Part shown: positions 1 to 13,753 of the stretch, in pieces
Layout: every line of letters begins with the position of its first letter
Numbering within the stretch: position 1 is the stretch's first letter
Source: Aquipseudomonas alcaligenes
GTDB lineage: Bacteria; Pseudomonadota; Gammaproteobacteria; Pseudomonadales; Pseudomonadaceae
Direction of reading: 5' to 3'
Assembly (NCBI RefSeq): GCF_900156545.1
Contig: NZ_FTNW01000007.1
Span: 1-64,000 of the forward strand
Length of the DNA stretch: 64,000 nt
Position numbers and translations under genes: made by a program
Notes under the pieces: model-generated
Database searches by the model: none
What the model saw: only the letters and a program-made list of their open reading frames with translations
Told to the model about the DNA's origin: nothing

Positions 1-110
1 TCCTCGTGGCCTTCCTGGAAGATGTTGCCGACCGAGTCCTCGGTGAAGGTGCCGGCGGTGATCAGGCCTTGCTTGGTGCCTTCGAGGGACAGGTATGCGG
101 GTGTTGGCAT
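1..110 (-). CDS. hcp: Hcp-family type VI secretion protein (5' part only)
   Basis: Only the first 36 codons lie in the window; the gene continues beyond the left edge. The translation begins MPTPAYLSLEGTKQGLITAG and continues with TFTEDSVGNIFQEGHE, which I recognise as the conserved N terminus of the Pseudomonas HcpA/B/C group. Hcp forms hexameric rings that stack into the inner tube of the type VI secretion system and is itself exported. The start is fixed by ATG at 110 with a GGAG ribosome site about 7 nt upstream. No other T6SS gene is visible downstream on this side, so it may be one of the orphan hcp copies common in this genus. The family call is confident; which copy it is cannot be told. 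Confidence 0.88.
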   Translation of the reverse strand, partial: MPTPAYLSLEGTKQGLITAGTFTEDSVGNIFQEGHE

Positions 111-419
111 GGTGCTCTCCTTTGCATTGAGACGAGGACCGGGAATGGTCCGGGCGGCTGACTCAGTACAAGGGCCGTGCCAGGGGCGTGCAGGTCAGTA
201 ACGGCGCGGGCTTTGGGCGTGTCGCTCAAGGCCTGCCTGCCCGTCTGTGCGCTGGGTCACCAAAGCCTGTGCAACAACTGGCGCAGGGCTGTGCAGGGGC
301 TTGCGCAGAGGGGCTAGCCCGCGAAGCGTGGGGCCTGCAGCGTCGCTAGAGATGAGGTGTGCGCAGAAAATTGCGCAGAGCAGGGCGCGGGCTGCTTCCT
401 CTCGTTCGAGGTGGGGCTT

Positions 420-436
420 CCCGGATTTCATCCGGG
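420..436. repeat. REP-like hairpin
   Basis: Perfect inverted repeat CCCGGAT-TTC-ATCCGGG followed by CTAC. Short hairpins of this wording (GTAGCCCGGAT...ATCCGGG) are familiar to me as a dispersed Pseudomonas REP type. This is the only copy I noticed in the window. Confidence 0.5.
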
Positions 437-450
437 CTACAGGAGAGCCC

Positions 451-489
451 CCTCTCCCCGGCCCTCTCCCATAAATGGGAGAGGGGGAG
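451..489. repeat. CTCTCCC-type palindromic repeat, copy 1
   Basis: Stem CCCTCTCCCA at 462-471 pairs perfectly with TGGGAGAGGG at 476-485 around a 4-nt loop. It is preceded by a second CCTCTCCCC run. Related palindromes lie at 17031-17050 and 20436-20538. It sits about 70 nt beyond the selO stop codon, a typical place for extragenic palindromes, and might stabilise the transcript end. Confidence 0.6.
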
Positions 490-559
490 GTCCATACCGG
501 GTTAAGAGGGCGAGCAGGCGTAGGACGGGTAAGAGCGCGTCAGGCCAGGCTCGATCCGT

Positions 560-2020
<1,461 letters not shown>

Positions 2021-2035
2021 CGGCGGGCTCCAACG

Positions 2036-2063
2036 AAAAAGCCCGAGCATTGTGCTCGGGCTT
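2036..2063 (-). terminator. Intrinsic terminator of mscK
   Basis: Read on the minus strand, an 11-bp stem AAGCCCGAGCA/TGCTCGGGCTT with a 3-nt loop is followed by a run of Ts, 23 nt past the mscK stop. It overlaps the apparent ATG of selO at 2050, which argues against that start. Confidence 0.8.
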
Positions 2064-2085
2064 GTCGTGGGGCGTCCAGCGCGTC

Positions 2086-5421
<3,336 letters not shown>

Positions 5422-5520
5422 GGTCGCGGCAGCGGCTCTTAGAAAAGAATGGGGCTAATGATATGCCAGGCAGGCGGCTGATGCCGCCAACCAGGGCGCT
5501 TTACCAGCGCGTGGGTGCGC

Positions 5521-7269
5521 TTATAGGAACAGGCCGGGGCCGGGTTTGCCCTGGCCTTCGGGGAATCTGACGCCGACCTTGCGCACCTTGTTCCCGTCCA
5601 TCAGGGCCACGGTCCAGGTCAGGCCGTTCCATTCCACCTGGTCGCCAATCACCGGTTCGCCGCCGATCTGCTGGTAGATGAAGCGCCCGAGAGGCTGGCG
5701 GCCGTCCTCCTCGCCCACCTTCAGGCCATACAGGGCTGCCACCGCGCCGAGCTGGGCGTCGCCTTCCAGCACGAAATCACCGAAGAAGCGCAGGTCCTGG
5801 CCGCGCTGCGGCGCCTGGCTGAACAGCTTGCCGAGGGCCGGCAGATCATGTTCATGACCCACCACGCAGAGGATATCGCCGGCGTCCAGCGTGGTACTGC
5901 CGGACGGGTGCAGCAGTTCGGTGCCGCGGAACAGTGCGGCCACGCGGGTGCCGTCGGGCATCTTGAGATCGCGCAGCGGTGCGCCGATGCACCATTTCTC
6001 GGCGCCGAGACGGTAAATGAACAGCTCCCACTGGCTGGTGGGGTGAATCTCCAGGCCGGCGCGGGAAATCGGTGCCGGGTCCGGCGGCACGGTGACCTTG
6101 AGCAGTCGGGCGGCCAGGGGCAGGCTGGTACCTTGCAGCAGCAGTGACACCAGTACGATGAAAAAGGCCACGTTGAAGAACAGCTGGGCATTGTCCAGAC
6201 CGGCCATCAGCGGGAACACCGCGAGGATGATCGGTACCGCGCCGCGCAGGCCGACCCAGGCGATGAAGATTTTCTCGCGATCATGGAAGGCGCGGAACGG
6301 CAGCAGACCCAGGAATACCGACAATGGCCGGGCGAACAGAATCATCCACAGCGCCAGGCCCAGCGCCGGCAGGGCGATGGGCAGCAGCTCGCGCGGGGTG
6401 ACCAGCAGGCCGAGCACCAGGAACATGCCGATCTGCGCCAGCCAGGTGAGGCCGTCGAGCATGTGCAGGATGCCGTGGCGCGAGCGGATGGGCTGGTTGC
6501 CCAGCAGCAGGCCGCACAGGTAGATGGCGAGGATGCCGCTGCCGCCGATGGCGTTGGTGACGGCAAAGATGATCAGGCCGCCGCTGACCACCAGCAGTGG
6601 GTACAGTCCGCCCGCCAGGTTCATGCGGTTGACCAGTTGCAGCAGCAGCCAGCCACCGCCCAGGCCGAACAGCCCGCCAAGACCGAATTGCTGCAGCAGG
6701 TGGACGAGGAAGCTCCAGCTGAGGCCGGCCTGGCCCTTGGCCAGCATGTCGATCAGGATCACGGTGAGGAACACCGCCATCGGATCGTTGCTGCCCGATT
6801 CGATTTCCAGCGTCGCACTGACCCGCTCGTTGAGGCCACGCCCACCAAGCAGGGAGAACACCGCCGCAGCGTCGGTGGAACCGACGATGGCGCCGATCAG
6901 CAGGCCTTCCAGCCAGTGCAGGTTGAATAGCCAGGCGGCTGCCACGCCGGTCAGTCCGGCGGTGACCAGCACCCCGAGCGTGGCTAGCGACAGCGAGGGC
7001 CATAACGCTACACGGAAGCTGGAAACGCGGGTGCGCATGCCGCCGTCGAGGAGGATTACGGCCAGCGCCAGGTTGCCCACCAAATAGGCCGTGGAGTAGT
7101 CGTTGAAGACGATGCCGCCGGGGCCGTCGACGCCGGCCAACATGCCGACGGCAAGGAACACCACCAGAATCGGGATGCCGAAACGCGAGCCGAAAGCGCT
7201 GACCAGGATGCTCATGCCCACCAGCAGCGCACCGATCAGAAACAGGCTGTTGATGGCGCTGGCGTCCAA
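5521..7269 (-). CDS. cvrA: K+/H+ (or Na+/H+) antiporter, CPA1 CvrA/NhaP2 type
   Basis: About 12 membrane helices in residues 1-390 carry CPA1 signatures (AVGMLAG, GAIVGSTDAAAVFSLL, ESGSNDPMAVFLT, VGLRGAVPIILA). A cytoplasmic TrkA-C-like domain (residues about 400-480) and a C-terminal CorC/HlyC-like domain follow, the layout of NhaP2/CvrA exchangers that move K+ out against H+. The open frame extends to TTG 7287, but TTG 7269 has GGAG 6-9 nt upstream and starts the protein with MDASAINSLFLIGALL, matching homologues I remember (about 580 residues). I therefore use 7269 (582 residues). It is a single gene between two terminated units. Cation specificity is inferred from the domain layout only. 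Confidence 0.88.
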   Translation of the reverse strand: MDASAINSLFLIGALLVGMSILVSAFGSRFGIPILVVFLAVGMLAGVDGPGGIVFNDYSTAYLVGNLALAVILLDGGMRTRVSSFRVALWPSLSLATLGVLVTAGLTGVAAAWLFNLHWLEGLLIGAIVGSTDAAAVFSLLGGRGLNERVSATLEIESGSNDPMAVFLTVILIDMLAKGQAGLSWSFLVHLLQQFGLGGLFGLGGGWLLLQLVNRMNLAGGLYPLLVVSGGLIIFAVTNAIGGSGILAIYLCGLLLGNQPIRSRHGILHMLDGLTWLAQIGMFLVLGLLVTPRELLPIALPALGLALWMILFARPLSVFLGLLPFRAFHDREKIFIAWVGLRGAVPIILAVFPLMAGLDNAQLFFNVAFFIVLVSLLLQGTSLPLAARLLKVTVPPDPAPISRAGLEIHPTSQWELFIYRLGAEKWCIGAPLRDLKMPDGTRVAALFRGTELLHPSGSTTLDAGDILCVVGHEHDLPALGKLFSQAPQRGQDLRFFGDFVLEGDAQLGAVAALYGLKVGEEDGRQPLGRFIYQQIGGEPVIGDQVEWNGLTWTVALMDGNKVRKVGVRFPEGQGKPGPGLFL

Positions 7270-7361
7270 GGCGTACTCCGGGGGCAAAAAAGGGGGGAGC
7301 GTATCTGGCTATGCAGATGGCATGCCGGATTCTAACCATTGCCTTCGCTGCCCTGTCAAAG

Positions 7362-7388
7362 AAAAACGCCCCGCATGTGCGGGGCGTT
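7362..7388 (-). terminator. Intrinsic terminator of the acyl-CoA dehydrogenase gene
   Basis: Perfect 10-bp stem AACGCCCCGC/GCGGGGCGTT with loop ATGT at 7365-7388. On the minus strand it is followed by TTTCTTT, about 22 nt after the stop codon. Confidence 0.85.
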
Positions 7389-7409
7389 CTTCGCAGCCAA
7401 ATCAGAGAC

Positions 7410-9212
7410 TTAGAACCAGGCGTCGTGCATGCCCAGGCAGGTGTCGTCGCGCGCTTCGAGAATGTTCAGCTCGTGCTGACAACTCGGTACTTCCCAGGTC
7501 AGGAAGTAGCGTGCGGCCTGCAGCTTGCCCTTATAGAAGTCGGCATCGGCGGGGTTGCCGGTAGCCAGGCCTTCCTCGGCACGGATCGCCTGTTCCAGCC
7601 AGCGCCAGCCGATCACCGCGTGGCCGAAGGCCTTGAGGTACAGCGCCGAGTTGGCCAGGCCCTGGTTGACCTTGCCGGCCAGCAGGTCGCCGAGCAGGGC
7701 CAGGGTCACGCCGCCGAGGCGCTGCACCAGCTGCTCCAGCGGCTGGCGCAGGCGGTCCAGCGAGTCGAACTGGCTGGCGCGCTGGCAGGTGGCCTGGATC
7801 AGCGCCATCAGCTGCTTGAGGGCGGCGCCGTTGTTCATCGATACCTTGCGCCCGAGCAGGTCGAGCGACTGGATGCCGTGGGTGCCTTCGTGGATGGGGT
7901 TCAGGCGGTTGTCGCGGTAGTACTGCTCCACCGGGTACTCGCGGGTGTAGCCGTGGCCGCCGAGGATCTGGATCGCCAGTTCGTTGGCCTTCAGGCAGAA
8001 CTCCGAGGGCCAGGACTTGACGATCGGGGTGAGCAAATCAAGCAGTTCCAGGGCTTTCCTGCGCTCGTCTTCGGTGGGCAGGGTCTGGGTGTCGTCGAAC
8101 AGCCGCGCGGCGTACAGGCCAAGGTCGAAGGCGCCCTCGACGTAGGCCTTCTGGGTCAGCAGCATGCGCCGCACATCGGCGTGCTCGACGATGGAAATCT
8201 GCGGGCTGCTCGGATCCTTACCGTCCGCGTGGCGGCCCTGCGGGCGGTTGCGCGCATAGTCCAGCGAGTACAGGTAGCCGGCGTAGCCGAGCATGATGGC
8301 GCCCATGCCGACGCCGATGCGCGCCTCGTTCATCATCTGGAACATGTAGGACAGGCCATGGTGCGGCTTGCCCACCAGATAGCCGACGCACTCGCCGTTG
8401 TCGCCGAAATTGAGCGCAGTGGAGGTGGTGCCGCGCCAGCCCATCTTGTGGAACAGGCCGGCCAGGGTCACGTCGTTGCGCGCACCCAGCGAGCCGTCGT
8501 CACTCACATGGAACTTGGGCACCAGGAACAGGCTGATGCCCTTCACCCCGGGCGGGGCGTCCGGCAGCTTGGCCAGCACCATGTGCACGATGTTCTCGGA
8601 GATCGGCTGGTCGCCGCCGGAGATGAAGATCTTGTTGCCCTTGATCCGGTAGCTGCCGTCGGCGTGCGGCTCGGCCTTGGTGCGGATATCCGACAGCGAG
8701 GAGCCGGCATGCGGCTCGGTCAGGCACATGGTGCCGAAGAAGCGCCCGTCGATGATCGGCTGCAGGTAGCGGGCCTTCTGCTCGTCATTGCCGAAGGCCT
8801 CGATCAGGTTGGCCACGCCCATGGTCAGCATCGAGTACGAGCTGGTGGCGATGTTGGCCGACTGGAAGTGGGCGAAGCAGGCCTGCGACAGCAGGTTGGG
8901 CAGTTGCATGCCGCCGTGTTCGAAGTCGCGGGTGGCGTTGAGGAAACCGGCCTCGTGGAAGGCGCGCAGCGCCGGCTCGACTTCCGGAATCAGCACCGCC
9001 GCGCCGTCCACGTACTGTGGCTCGTGCTCGTCGTTCTTGCGATTGTGCGGGGCGAACAGCTCCTCGGCGATACCGCGGGCGGTGGCGATGGCCGCGTCGA
9101 AGGTCTCGCGGTTGTGCTCGGCGAAGCGCTCGCGCTGGGTCAGGGCTTCGGCGTCGAGCACTTCATACAGCTCGAAGGCCAGGTTGCGGGAACTGAGCAG
9201 GGACTCGGACAT
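7410..9212 (-). CDS. Acyl-CoA dehydrogenase (long, AidB/DmdC-like type)
   Basis: 600 residues, longer than the 380-residue classical enzymes, in the C-terminally extended group that includes the DmdC and PA5020-like proteins. It binds FAD and oxidises an acyl-CoA to enoyl-CoA. Visible signatures are MCLTEPHAGSSLSDI (FAD/substrate loop, residues about 160-175), GNKIFISGGDQ, and FNEAR-like MMNEARIGVG. The helix before the catalytic loop reads LGGHGYTREYPVEQYYRD, and the active-site segment is NPIHEGTHGIQSLDLLGRK, with the Glu of HEGTHGIQ as the likely base. The start ATG at 9212 has GGAGACGAG upstream. It is divergent from rlmJ and has its own terminator. The natural acyl substrate is not evident. 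Confidence 0.9.
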   Translation of the reverse strand: MSESLLSSRNLAFELYEVLDAEALTQRERFAEHNRETFDAAIATARGIAEELFAPHNRKNDEHEPQYVDGAAVLIPEVEPALRAFHEAGFLNATRDFEHGGMQLPNLLSQACFAHFQSANIATSSYSMLTMGVANLIEAFGNDEQKARYLQPIIDGRFFGTMCLTEPHAGSSLSDIRTKAEPHADGSYRIKGNKIFISGGDQPISENIVHMVLAKLPDAPPGVKGISLFLVPKFHVSDDGSLGARNDVTLAGLFHKMGWRGTTSTALNFGDNGECVGYLVGKPHHGLSYMFQMMNEARIGVGMGAIMLGYAGYLYSLDYARNRPQGRHADGKDPSSPQISIVEHADVRRMLLTQKAYVEGAFDLGLYAARLFDDTQTLPTEDERRKALELLDLLTPIVKSWPSEFCLKANELAIQILGGHGYTREYPVEQYYRDNRLNPIHEGTHGIQSLDLLGRKVSMNNGAALKQLMALIQATCQRASQFDSLDRLRQPLEQLVQRLGGVTLALLGDLLAGKVNQGLANSALYLKAFGHAVIGWRWLEQAIRAEEGLATGNPADADFYKGKLQAARYFLTWEVPSCQHELNILEARDDTCLGMHDAWF

Positions 9213-9358
9213 GGACTCGTCTCCGGTGGGATCTTGCAGGAGTCTAGGATTGTGAATAGAGGCTGCCTAGCAAGATTCATTTGCCTGATACGTCGCCAGA
9301 ACCTGCCGCCTTCACGCCTTCGGGCTACAATTCGCGCCCCGCTCCAGGTGAAACGTTC

Positions 9359-10195
9359 ATGAACTACCGTCACGCCTTCCATGCCGGCAACCACGCCGAC
9401 GTGCTCAAGCACCTTGTCATCAGTCGCATCATCGCCCTGCTGTCACGCAAGGAGGCGCCGCTCGCCTATCTCGACAGCCATGCCGGCGTCGGCCTGTATG
9501 ACCTGCAGGGCGACCAGGCGACCCGTACTGGTGAGTGGCTGGAAGGCATCGGCCGCCTGTGGGATGCGCCGGACCTGCCCGAAGCCACTGCCGATTATTT
9601 CGGCGTGCTGCGCGACCTCAACCCGGACGGTGCACTGCGTTACTACCCGGGTTCGCCCGAGCTGGCGCGCCAGCTGACCCGCGAGCAGGACCGCGTGCTG
9701 CTCAACGAGAAGCACCCGGAGGACGGCCAGTTGCTCAAGGACAACATGAAGGGTGACCGCCGCGTGGCCGTGCACCTGGGCGAGGGCTGGCACGTGCCGC
9801 GCGCCCTGCTGCCGGTGGCGGAGAAGCGCGCGTTGCTGCTGATCGACCCGCCGTTCGAGAAAGCCGATGAGCTGGAGCGTTGCGTTGCTGCGCTGGACGA
9901 GGCCATCGGCCGCATGCGCCAGACCGTGGTGGCGATCTGGTACCCGATCAAGGACGAGCGCCAGCTCAAGCGTTTCTACCAGGCGTTGGGCAAGTCCAGC
10001 GCGCCCAAGCTGCTGCGCGCCGAGCTGTTCGTCCACCCGGCGGACGACGCCAGCCGCCTGGCTGGCTCCGGCCTGGCCATCGCCAACGCGCCCTGGGGTC
10101 TGGAGGACGAACTCAAGCAGCTGTTGCCCTGGCTGGCCGGCAAGCTGGCGCAGAGCCAGGGCGACTTCCGCCTGGACTGGCTGATCGCCGACTGA
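9359..10195 (+). CDS. rlmJ: 23S rRNA (adenine2030-N6)-methyltransferase RlmJ
   Basis: 278-residue SAM-dependent methyltransferase that modifies A2030 of 23S rRNA. The N terminus MNYRHAFHAGNHADVLKH is the family hallmark. The catalytic motif IV is LLIDPPFEK near residues 160-168 (D-P-P-F/Y). YLDSHAGVGLYDL near residues 36-48 is the SAM-binding loop. The open frame continues 26 codons upstream, but the conserved start is ATG 9359 with an AGGTGA ribosome site. It stops 4 nt before the convergent end of the next gene. In PAO1, from memory, its next neighbour is msrA; here about 6 kb of other genes lie between them. Confidence 0.93.
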   Translation: MNYRHAFHAGNHADVLKHLVISRIIALLSRKEAPLAYLDSHAGVGLYDLQGDQATRTGEWLEGIGRLWDAPDLPEATADYFGVLRDLNPDGALRYYPGSPELARQLTREQDRVLLNEKHPEDGQLLKDNMKGDRRVAVHLGEGWHVPRALLPVAEKRALLLIDPPFEKADELERCVAALDEAIGRMRQTVVAIWYPIKDERQLKRFYQALGKSSAPKLLRAELFVHPADDASRLAGSGLAIANAPWGLEDELKQLLPWLAGKLAQSQGDFRLDWLIAD

Positions 10196-10199
10196 ACCC

Positions 10200-11195
10200 T
10201 CAGCGATTGCGGCGGATGGCGCGTTCGGCGGCGCCGATGACATCCTTGCCGATCTGCTCCTCGAACTGCTGCCATACCGGGCGCATGGCGTCGCGCCAGG
10301 CATCGCGCGTGGCGGCATCGAGGCTGGTCAGCTGGGCCTTGCCGCCGGCCAGCAGGCGTTCACGGTCCGTCTGATTCTGTTGCTCGGCGGCGCGGTTCAC
10401 CTCGAAGGTCACCTCGTCGATGATGCTTTCCAGTTCCGTGCGCGTCTCATGGGGAATGGAGAACCAGAAGCGGCTGTTGGTCACCAGCATGTAGTTGAGC
10501 GAGCCGTGGTTGGTCTCGGTGATGTGCGGCAGCTGTTCCACATAGTTCTGGCTGTGGATGTTCGACCAGGTATTTTCCGTGCCCTGGATGGTGCCGGCGC
10601 GCAGCGCATTCGGGGTTTCCGCGAAAGGCATGCCAACGGCTTTCGCGCCGAGCCTGGCGAACTGGCTTTCGATCACCGGCGAGGGCTGGATGCGAAAGCT
10701 CAGGCCCGCGGCGTCGCTCGGCTGCCGCAGGGGGCGAGTGGCGGCCAGCTGCTTCATGCCGTTTTGCCAGTACGCCAGGCCGCTGATGCCCTGCTGCGCC
10801 ATGGCGCTGAGCAGCTGCCGGCCCTTAGGGCTTTTCTGGAAGCGGCTGACGGCCTCCTGGTCATCGAACAGGAAGGGCAGGTCGAACACCTGCAGTTTGG
10901 GGGTGTACGCGCTGAATTTGGCCAATGACGGCGCGAGCATCTGTACGTCGCCATTGAGCAGCGCCTGCATCTCGTTGCTGTCGTCGAACAGGCTGGCATT
11001 GGGGTAGACCTCGACCTGCACGCGGCCGGCCAGGCGTTCTTCCACCTTCTGCTTGAACAGCAGGGCGCCCTGGCCTTTCGGGGTGTCCTCGGCCACGACG
11101 TGGGAGAACTTGATCAGGAAGGTCTTTTCCTCGGCGAAGCTCGGCGTGGTGAAACAGAGCAGCAGGGCGCAGAGGCCAGAAAGGGTCTTGTTCAT
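10200..11195 (-). CDS. TRAP-type transporter substrate-binding protein, DctP family
   Basis: 331 residues with an export signal (MNKTLSGLCALLLCFTTPSFA, likely cut before EEKTF), so periplasmic. TRAP solute-binding motifs are present: FSHVVAEDTPKGQGALLFK at the N terminus, and LSFRIQPSPVIESQFARLGA containing the Arg that normally salt-bridges a carboxylate. PFAETPNALRAGTIQGTENTW and HGSLNYMLVTNSRFW follow. These fit binding of a C4-dicarboxylate or similar organic acid. No dctQ or dctM membrane gene is next to it, so it is an orphan. It either serves a transporter encoded elsewhere or acts as a ligand carrier for a sensor. It converges on rlmJ with a 4-nt gap and lies downstream of a chemoreceptor gene on the same strand. 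Confidence 0.87.
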   Translation of the reverse strand: MNKTLSGLCALLLCFTTPSFAEEKTFLIKFSHVVAEDTPKGQGALLFKQKVEERLAGRVQVEVYPNASLFDDSNEMQALLNGDVQMLAPSLAKFSAYTPKLQVFDLPFLFDDQEAVSRFQKSPKGRQLLSAMAQQGISGLAYWQNGMKQLAATRPLRQPSDAAGLSFRIQPSPVIESQFARLGAKAVGMPFAETPNALRAGTIQGTENTWSNIHSQNYVEQLPHITETNHGSLNYMLVTNSRFWFSIPHETRTELESIIDEVTFEVNRAAEQQNQTDRERLLAGGKAQLTSLDAATRDAWRDAMRPVWQQFEEQIGKDVIGAAERAIRRNR

Positions 11196-11335
11196 GATCA
11201 GCCTGTGATTGTGCGTATGGACGTCATTGCCTGTGCCGCTGGAGCAGCAGGCGGCAACCTACAGCATAGGTGCCAATACGGCAGCTTTCGCTTGTCAGAG
11301 CTGTGATGGATGACGCGTGGCGCGGGGGCCAGCGC

Positions 11336-12373
11336 TCAGTCCGGCGTTGCGCTGTTGTGCTTCAGCTGTGCGGCCAGCTCTGCCAGTTGCTGCTGCTGTT
11401 GCTGCAGTTCGCTCAGCGAGGTGTGCGAAACGGGGGGAAGGGGCTGCAGCAGTTCTGCCTGCAGGTTGTGCAGCAAGCCCAGGGTTTGTGCGGCCGCTTC
11501 GCGGCAGCTGCCTTGCTGCTGTGCCAGCGTCTGCAGCGGGGCTTCGAACAGCAGTCGGGCGGCGTCCGATTCATCCTGCGTCTGCGGGGTGGCCTGGGTC
11601 GTTGCCTGCTGCAGGGCATCAAGCATGCTCGCCAGCGTGCTGCGGATGGTCTGGGAGAACTCGGTCGAGCGGTTGGACAGCGCGCGGACTTCATCGGCCA
11701 CCACGGCGAAACCGCGGCCTGTGTCGCCGGCCCGTGCCGCTTCGATGGCGGCATTGAGTGCCAGCAGGTTGGTCTGCTTGGCAATCGAGTCCATGTCGTC
11801 GGTGGCGCGCATGATGGTCTGCACCAGCTCGGAGACCACCTGTAGCCGCTCGCCCTGCGTGGCGGCCTGCTGTTCGCCGCGCTGCTGCTCGGCGCTCAGC
11901 GTGCTTAATGCCTGCTGAATCTGCTGCATGGCCGCTGCGCTGTCCTGCTCCTGTATCGGCAGCAGCGCCGCGTGCACCTGCTCGCTATGACTGGAGACCC
12001 GCTCATGCTGGCTCTGCCAGTGCCGTTGCTGGCTGTCCGCCAGGGCCGCCCACTGGGTCTCAAGCGCCTCCAGCCACTGCCGTTGCTGCTCGCTCAATGT
12101 GTCCAGTTGCGCGGCCAGTGGTGCTGCCCAGGTGGGTGCCACCACCGGGCTTGGGCGTGGCTGCATCAGCGCGCGCCAGTGGGTGGCGGTGGCCAGTGCC
12201 GGCAACAGGCCGAGGTTCAGGCACAGACCACAGAACAGGCAGATCCACAGCGGCAGACCGCCCCAGGCGCCCAGCCCCACCAGCACCCAGGGCAGCAACT
12301 GCAGGGCAATGGCGGCCGGGCTGAAGGCTCTGGGCGGAATCTCGTGCAGGTCGGAAAAGCGCGGCTGGTGCAT
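11336..12373 (-). CDS. Short methyl-accepting chemotaxis protein
   Basis: 345 residues. Two membrane helices lie close together at about residues 20-62 (LQLLPWVLVGLGAW, LWICLFCGLCLNLGLLPAL) with almost no periplasmic loop. A Gln-rich coiled coil follows, then the unmistakable chemoreceptor hairpin tip DMDSIAKQTNLLALNAAIEA and RGFAVVADEVRALSNRS near residues 193-236. That tip is where CheA and CheW dock. The return helix is short (about 110 residues to the end, LKHNSATPD), there is no CheB/CheR-tethering pentapeptide, and no ligand domain is visible. It may sense membrane or cytoplasmic state, or work with a partner such as the neighbouring periplasmic binding protein; that partnership is inference. 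Confidence 0.85.
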   Translation of the reverse strand: MHQPRFSDLHEIPPRAFSPAAIALQLLPWVLVGLGAWGGLPLWICLFCGLCLNLGLLPALATATHWRALMQPRPSPVVAPTWAAPLAAQLDTLSEQQRQWLEALETQWAALADSQQRHWQSQHERVSSHSEQVHAALLPIQEQDSAAAMQQIQQALSTLSAEQQRGEQQAATQGERLQVVSELVQTIMRATDDMDSIAKQTNLLALNAAIEAARAGDTGRGFAVVADEVRALSNRSTEFSQTIRSTLASMLDALQQATTQATPQTQDESDAARLLFEAPLQTLAQQQGSCREAAAQTLGLLHNLQAELLQPLPPVSHTSLSELQQQQQQLAELAAQLKHNSATPD

Positions 12374-12432
12374 GGTGGCCGTATCTACTTCGGGTGGGCG
12401 CAGCTGAGTTTAGGCGGGCCGCGTGCGGCCGG

Positions 12433-13686
12433 CTATTTTCCGCGCTGGCGCGGGTCGACGTAATAGGTGATCTGCTGGCGCGGGTCCAGGTATTCCAGGG
12501 CCTCCACCGGCAGCTGCGCGGGGCGCAGGCTGCGGGCGATGGCCAGCTTGGGCTCCTGTTCGAGGTTGACGATCAGCGCTTCGGCCTTGGGGATGTCTGG
12601 CTCGTAGATGATCAGCGTGGGCCGCAGCGGCAGGTTCGGGTGCATACCCAGGACCAGTGCGTAGCGCTCGTCTTCCAGTTGCACCAGGCTGCCGGGCGGG
12701 TAGATACCCATGCCGCGGATAAAGGTCTTGAGTGCCACTTCGTCGTAGCGTTCGCGCTGCTGTTTGAACATCAGGGCCAGGGCTTCGTGCGGGCTGAGCG
12801 CCTGGCGCGGATCGAGCGGGTTGCACAGGTCGTCGAACGCGTTGACCAGGCTCACCACCCGGCTCAGACGGCCGATGGCGGCCTCGCGCAGGCCCTTCGG
12901 GTAGCCGCTGCCGTCGCAGTATTCGTGATGCTCCTGGATGATTCGCAGCACCTCGTCGTCGAGCATCAGCTCCTGGCCGTGGCGCACGCCGAACTCGCAG
13001 TGCAGCTGCAGCAATTGTTGCTCCGGGCGGGTCAGCGGCTCGCTCTTGAGCAGCACCTTGCTGGGGATCTGCAGCTTGCCGATGTCGTGCAGCAGGGCAC
13101 CCAGGCCCAGGCTGTGGCAGGCCTCGGAGTCGAAGCCGAGCTGACGGCCGAGCATCACCGACAGCACGGTGACGTTGAGCGGATGCAGATAGGCGTCCTC
13201 GGCGGCCTTGCCGTTGATGCTGTGCAGCGCCGCACCGTCCTCGCCGCTGAGGGCGCTGACCAGCTCGCGCACCACTTCGCCCGCCTGCTGGATGGCCTCT
13301 TCCGGCTGGCTGCGCAGGGTCTGGTTGAGTGACTTGACCCGTTGGCTGGCCTGGATGAAGGTGCGGTCCACTTCCGCCAGGCGCTTGCGCAGGGCGCCCA
13401 GCTTGGCGGCGCGGGCCTGACGAGCCTGCTCCTCTGGATCGGGTTGCGGTGTTTCGGGGCAGGCAGGCGGTGTTTCCGCCGTCAGCTCCAGCGGCTCGCA
13501 GTCACTGCGCGCCGGTTCGTAGCGCAGTTGCTTCAGACCCAGCGCACGCAGAGCCTGGATCTGCTTTTCGTCTTTGATCTTGAACTGGCTGAACGTGAAA
13601 TTGTGTTCCCACCAGCTCAGGTCGAGATGGATGTAGAGGCCCACGCAGAGCTGGTCGGGCGAGATATGAAGGGTGCTGGCGGACAT
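12433..13686 (-). CDS. HD-GYP domain c-di-GMP phosphodiesterase
   Basis: 417 residues. The N-terminal part (about 1-60, plus a charged linker to about 130) looks like the DUF3391 domain often fused to HD-GYP. The catalytic domain carries the metal ligands: H168 in YLHPLNV, H200-D201 in LLHDIGK, H229, and H253-H254-E255 in HHEYCDGSGYPKGL, which includes D258 and the G261-Y262-P263 signature. This complete set predicts hydrolysis of c-di-GMP to pGpG or GMP, lowering the pool that favours biofilm over motility. The C-terminal 120 residues have no domain I can name. It stands alone between the chemoreceptor and PadR genes, all on the minus strand. Confidence 0.9.
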   Translation of the reverse strand: MSASTLHISPDQLCVGLYIHLDLSWWEHNFTFSQFKIKDEKQIQALRALGLKQLRYEPARSDCEPLELTAETPPACPETPQPDPEEQARQARAAKLGALRKRLAEVDRTFIQASQRVKSLNQTLRSQPEEAIQQAGEVVRELVSALSGEDGAALHSINGKAAEDAYLHPLNVTVLSVMLGRQLGFDSEACHSLGLGALLHDIGKLQIPSKVLLKSEPLTRPEQQLLQLHCEFGVRHGQELMLDDEVLRIIQEHHEYCDGSGYPKGLREAAIGRLSRVVSLVNAFDDLCNPLDPRQALSPHEALALMFKQQRERYDEVALKTFIRGMGIYPPGSLVQLEDERYALVLGMHPNLPLRPTLIIYEPDIPKAEALIVNLEQEPKLAIARSLRPAQLPVEALEYLDPRQQITYYVDPRQRGK

Positions 13687-13753
13687 GCCGGACTCGCGGG
13701 GTACTGGCTTTTTGCTGGCAGTCTAGCGCTTCGCCATGCGTCTGGCAGCCCTG

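Larger units (their letters stand above)
111..559. other. Gene-free stretch between hcp and selO
   Basis: No convincing gene is seen in this 449-base gap. The short open frames here have no ribosome site and no recognisable protein. It probably holds the hcp promoter near its left end. On the right it holds two palindromes described separately: a CCCGGAT/ATCCGGG hairpin and a CTCTCCC/GGGAGAG hairpin. The rest looks like featureless GC-rich spacer. Confidence 0.6.

Noticed and set aside
5473..5511. Hairpins GGCGGC-TGAT-GCCGCC and GCGCT-TTACC-AGCGC as antiporter terminators
   Set aside because: Stems are short and no T-run follows on the minus strand; not strong enough to call.
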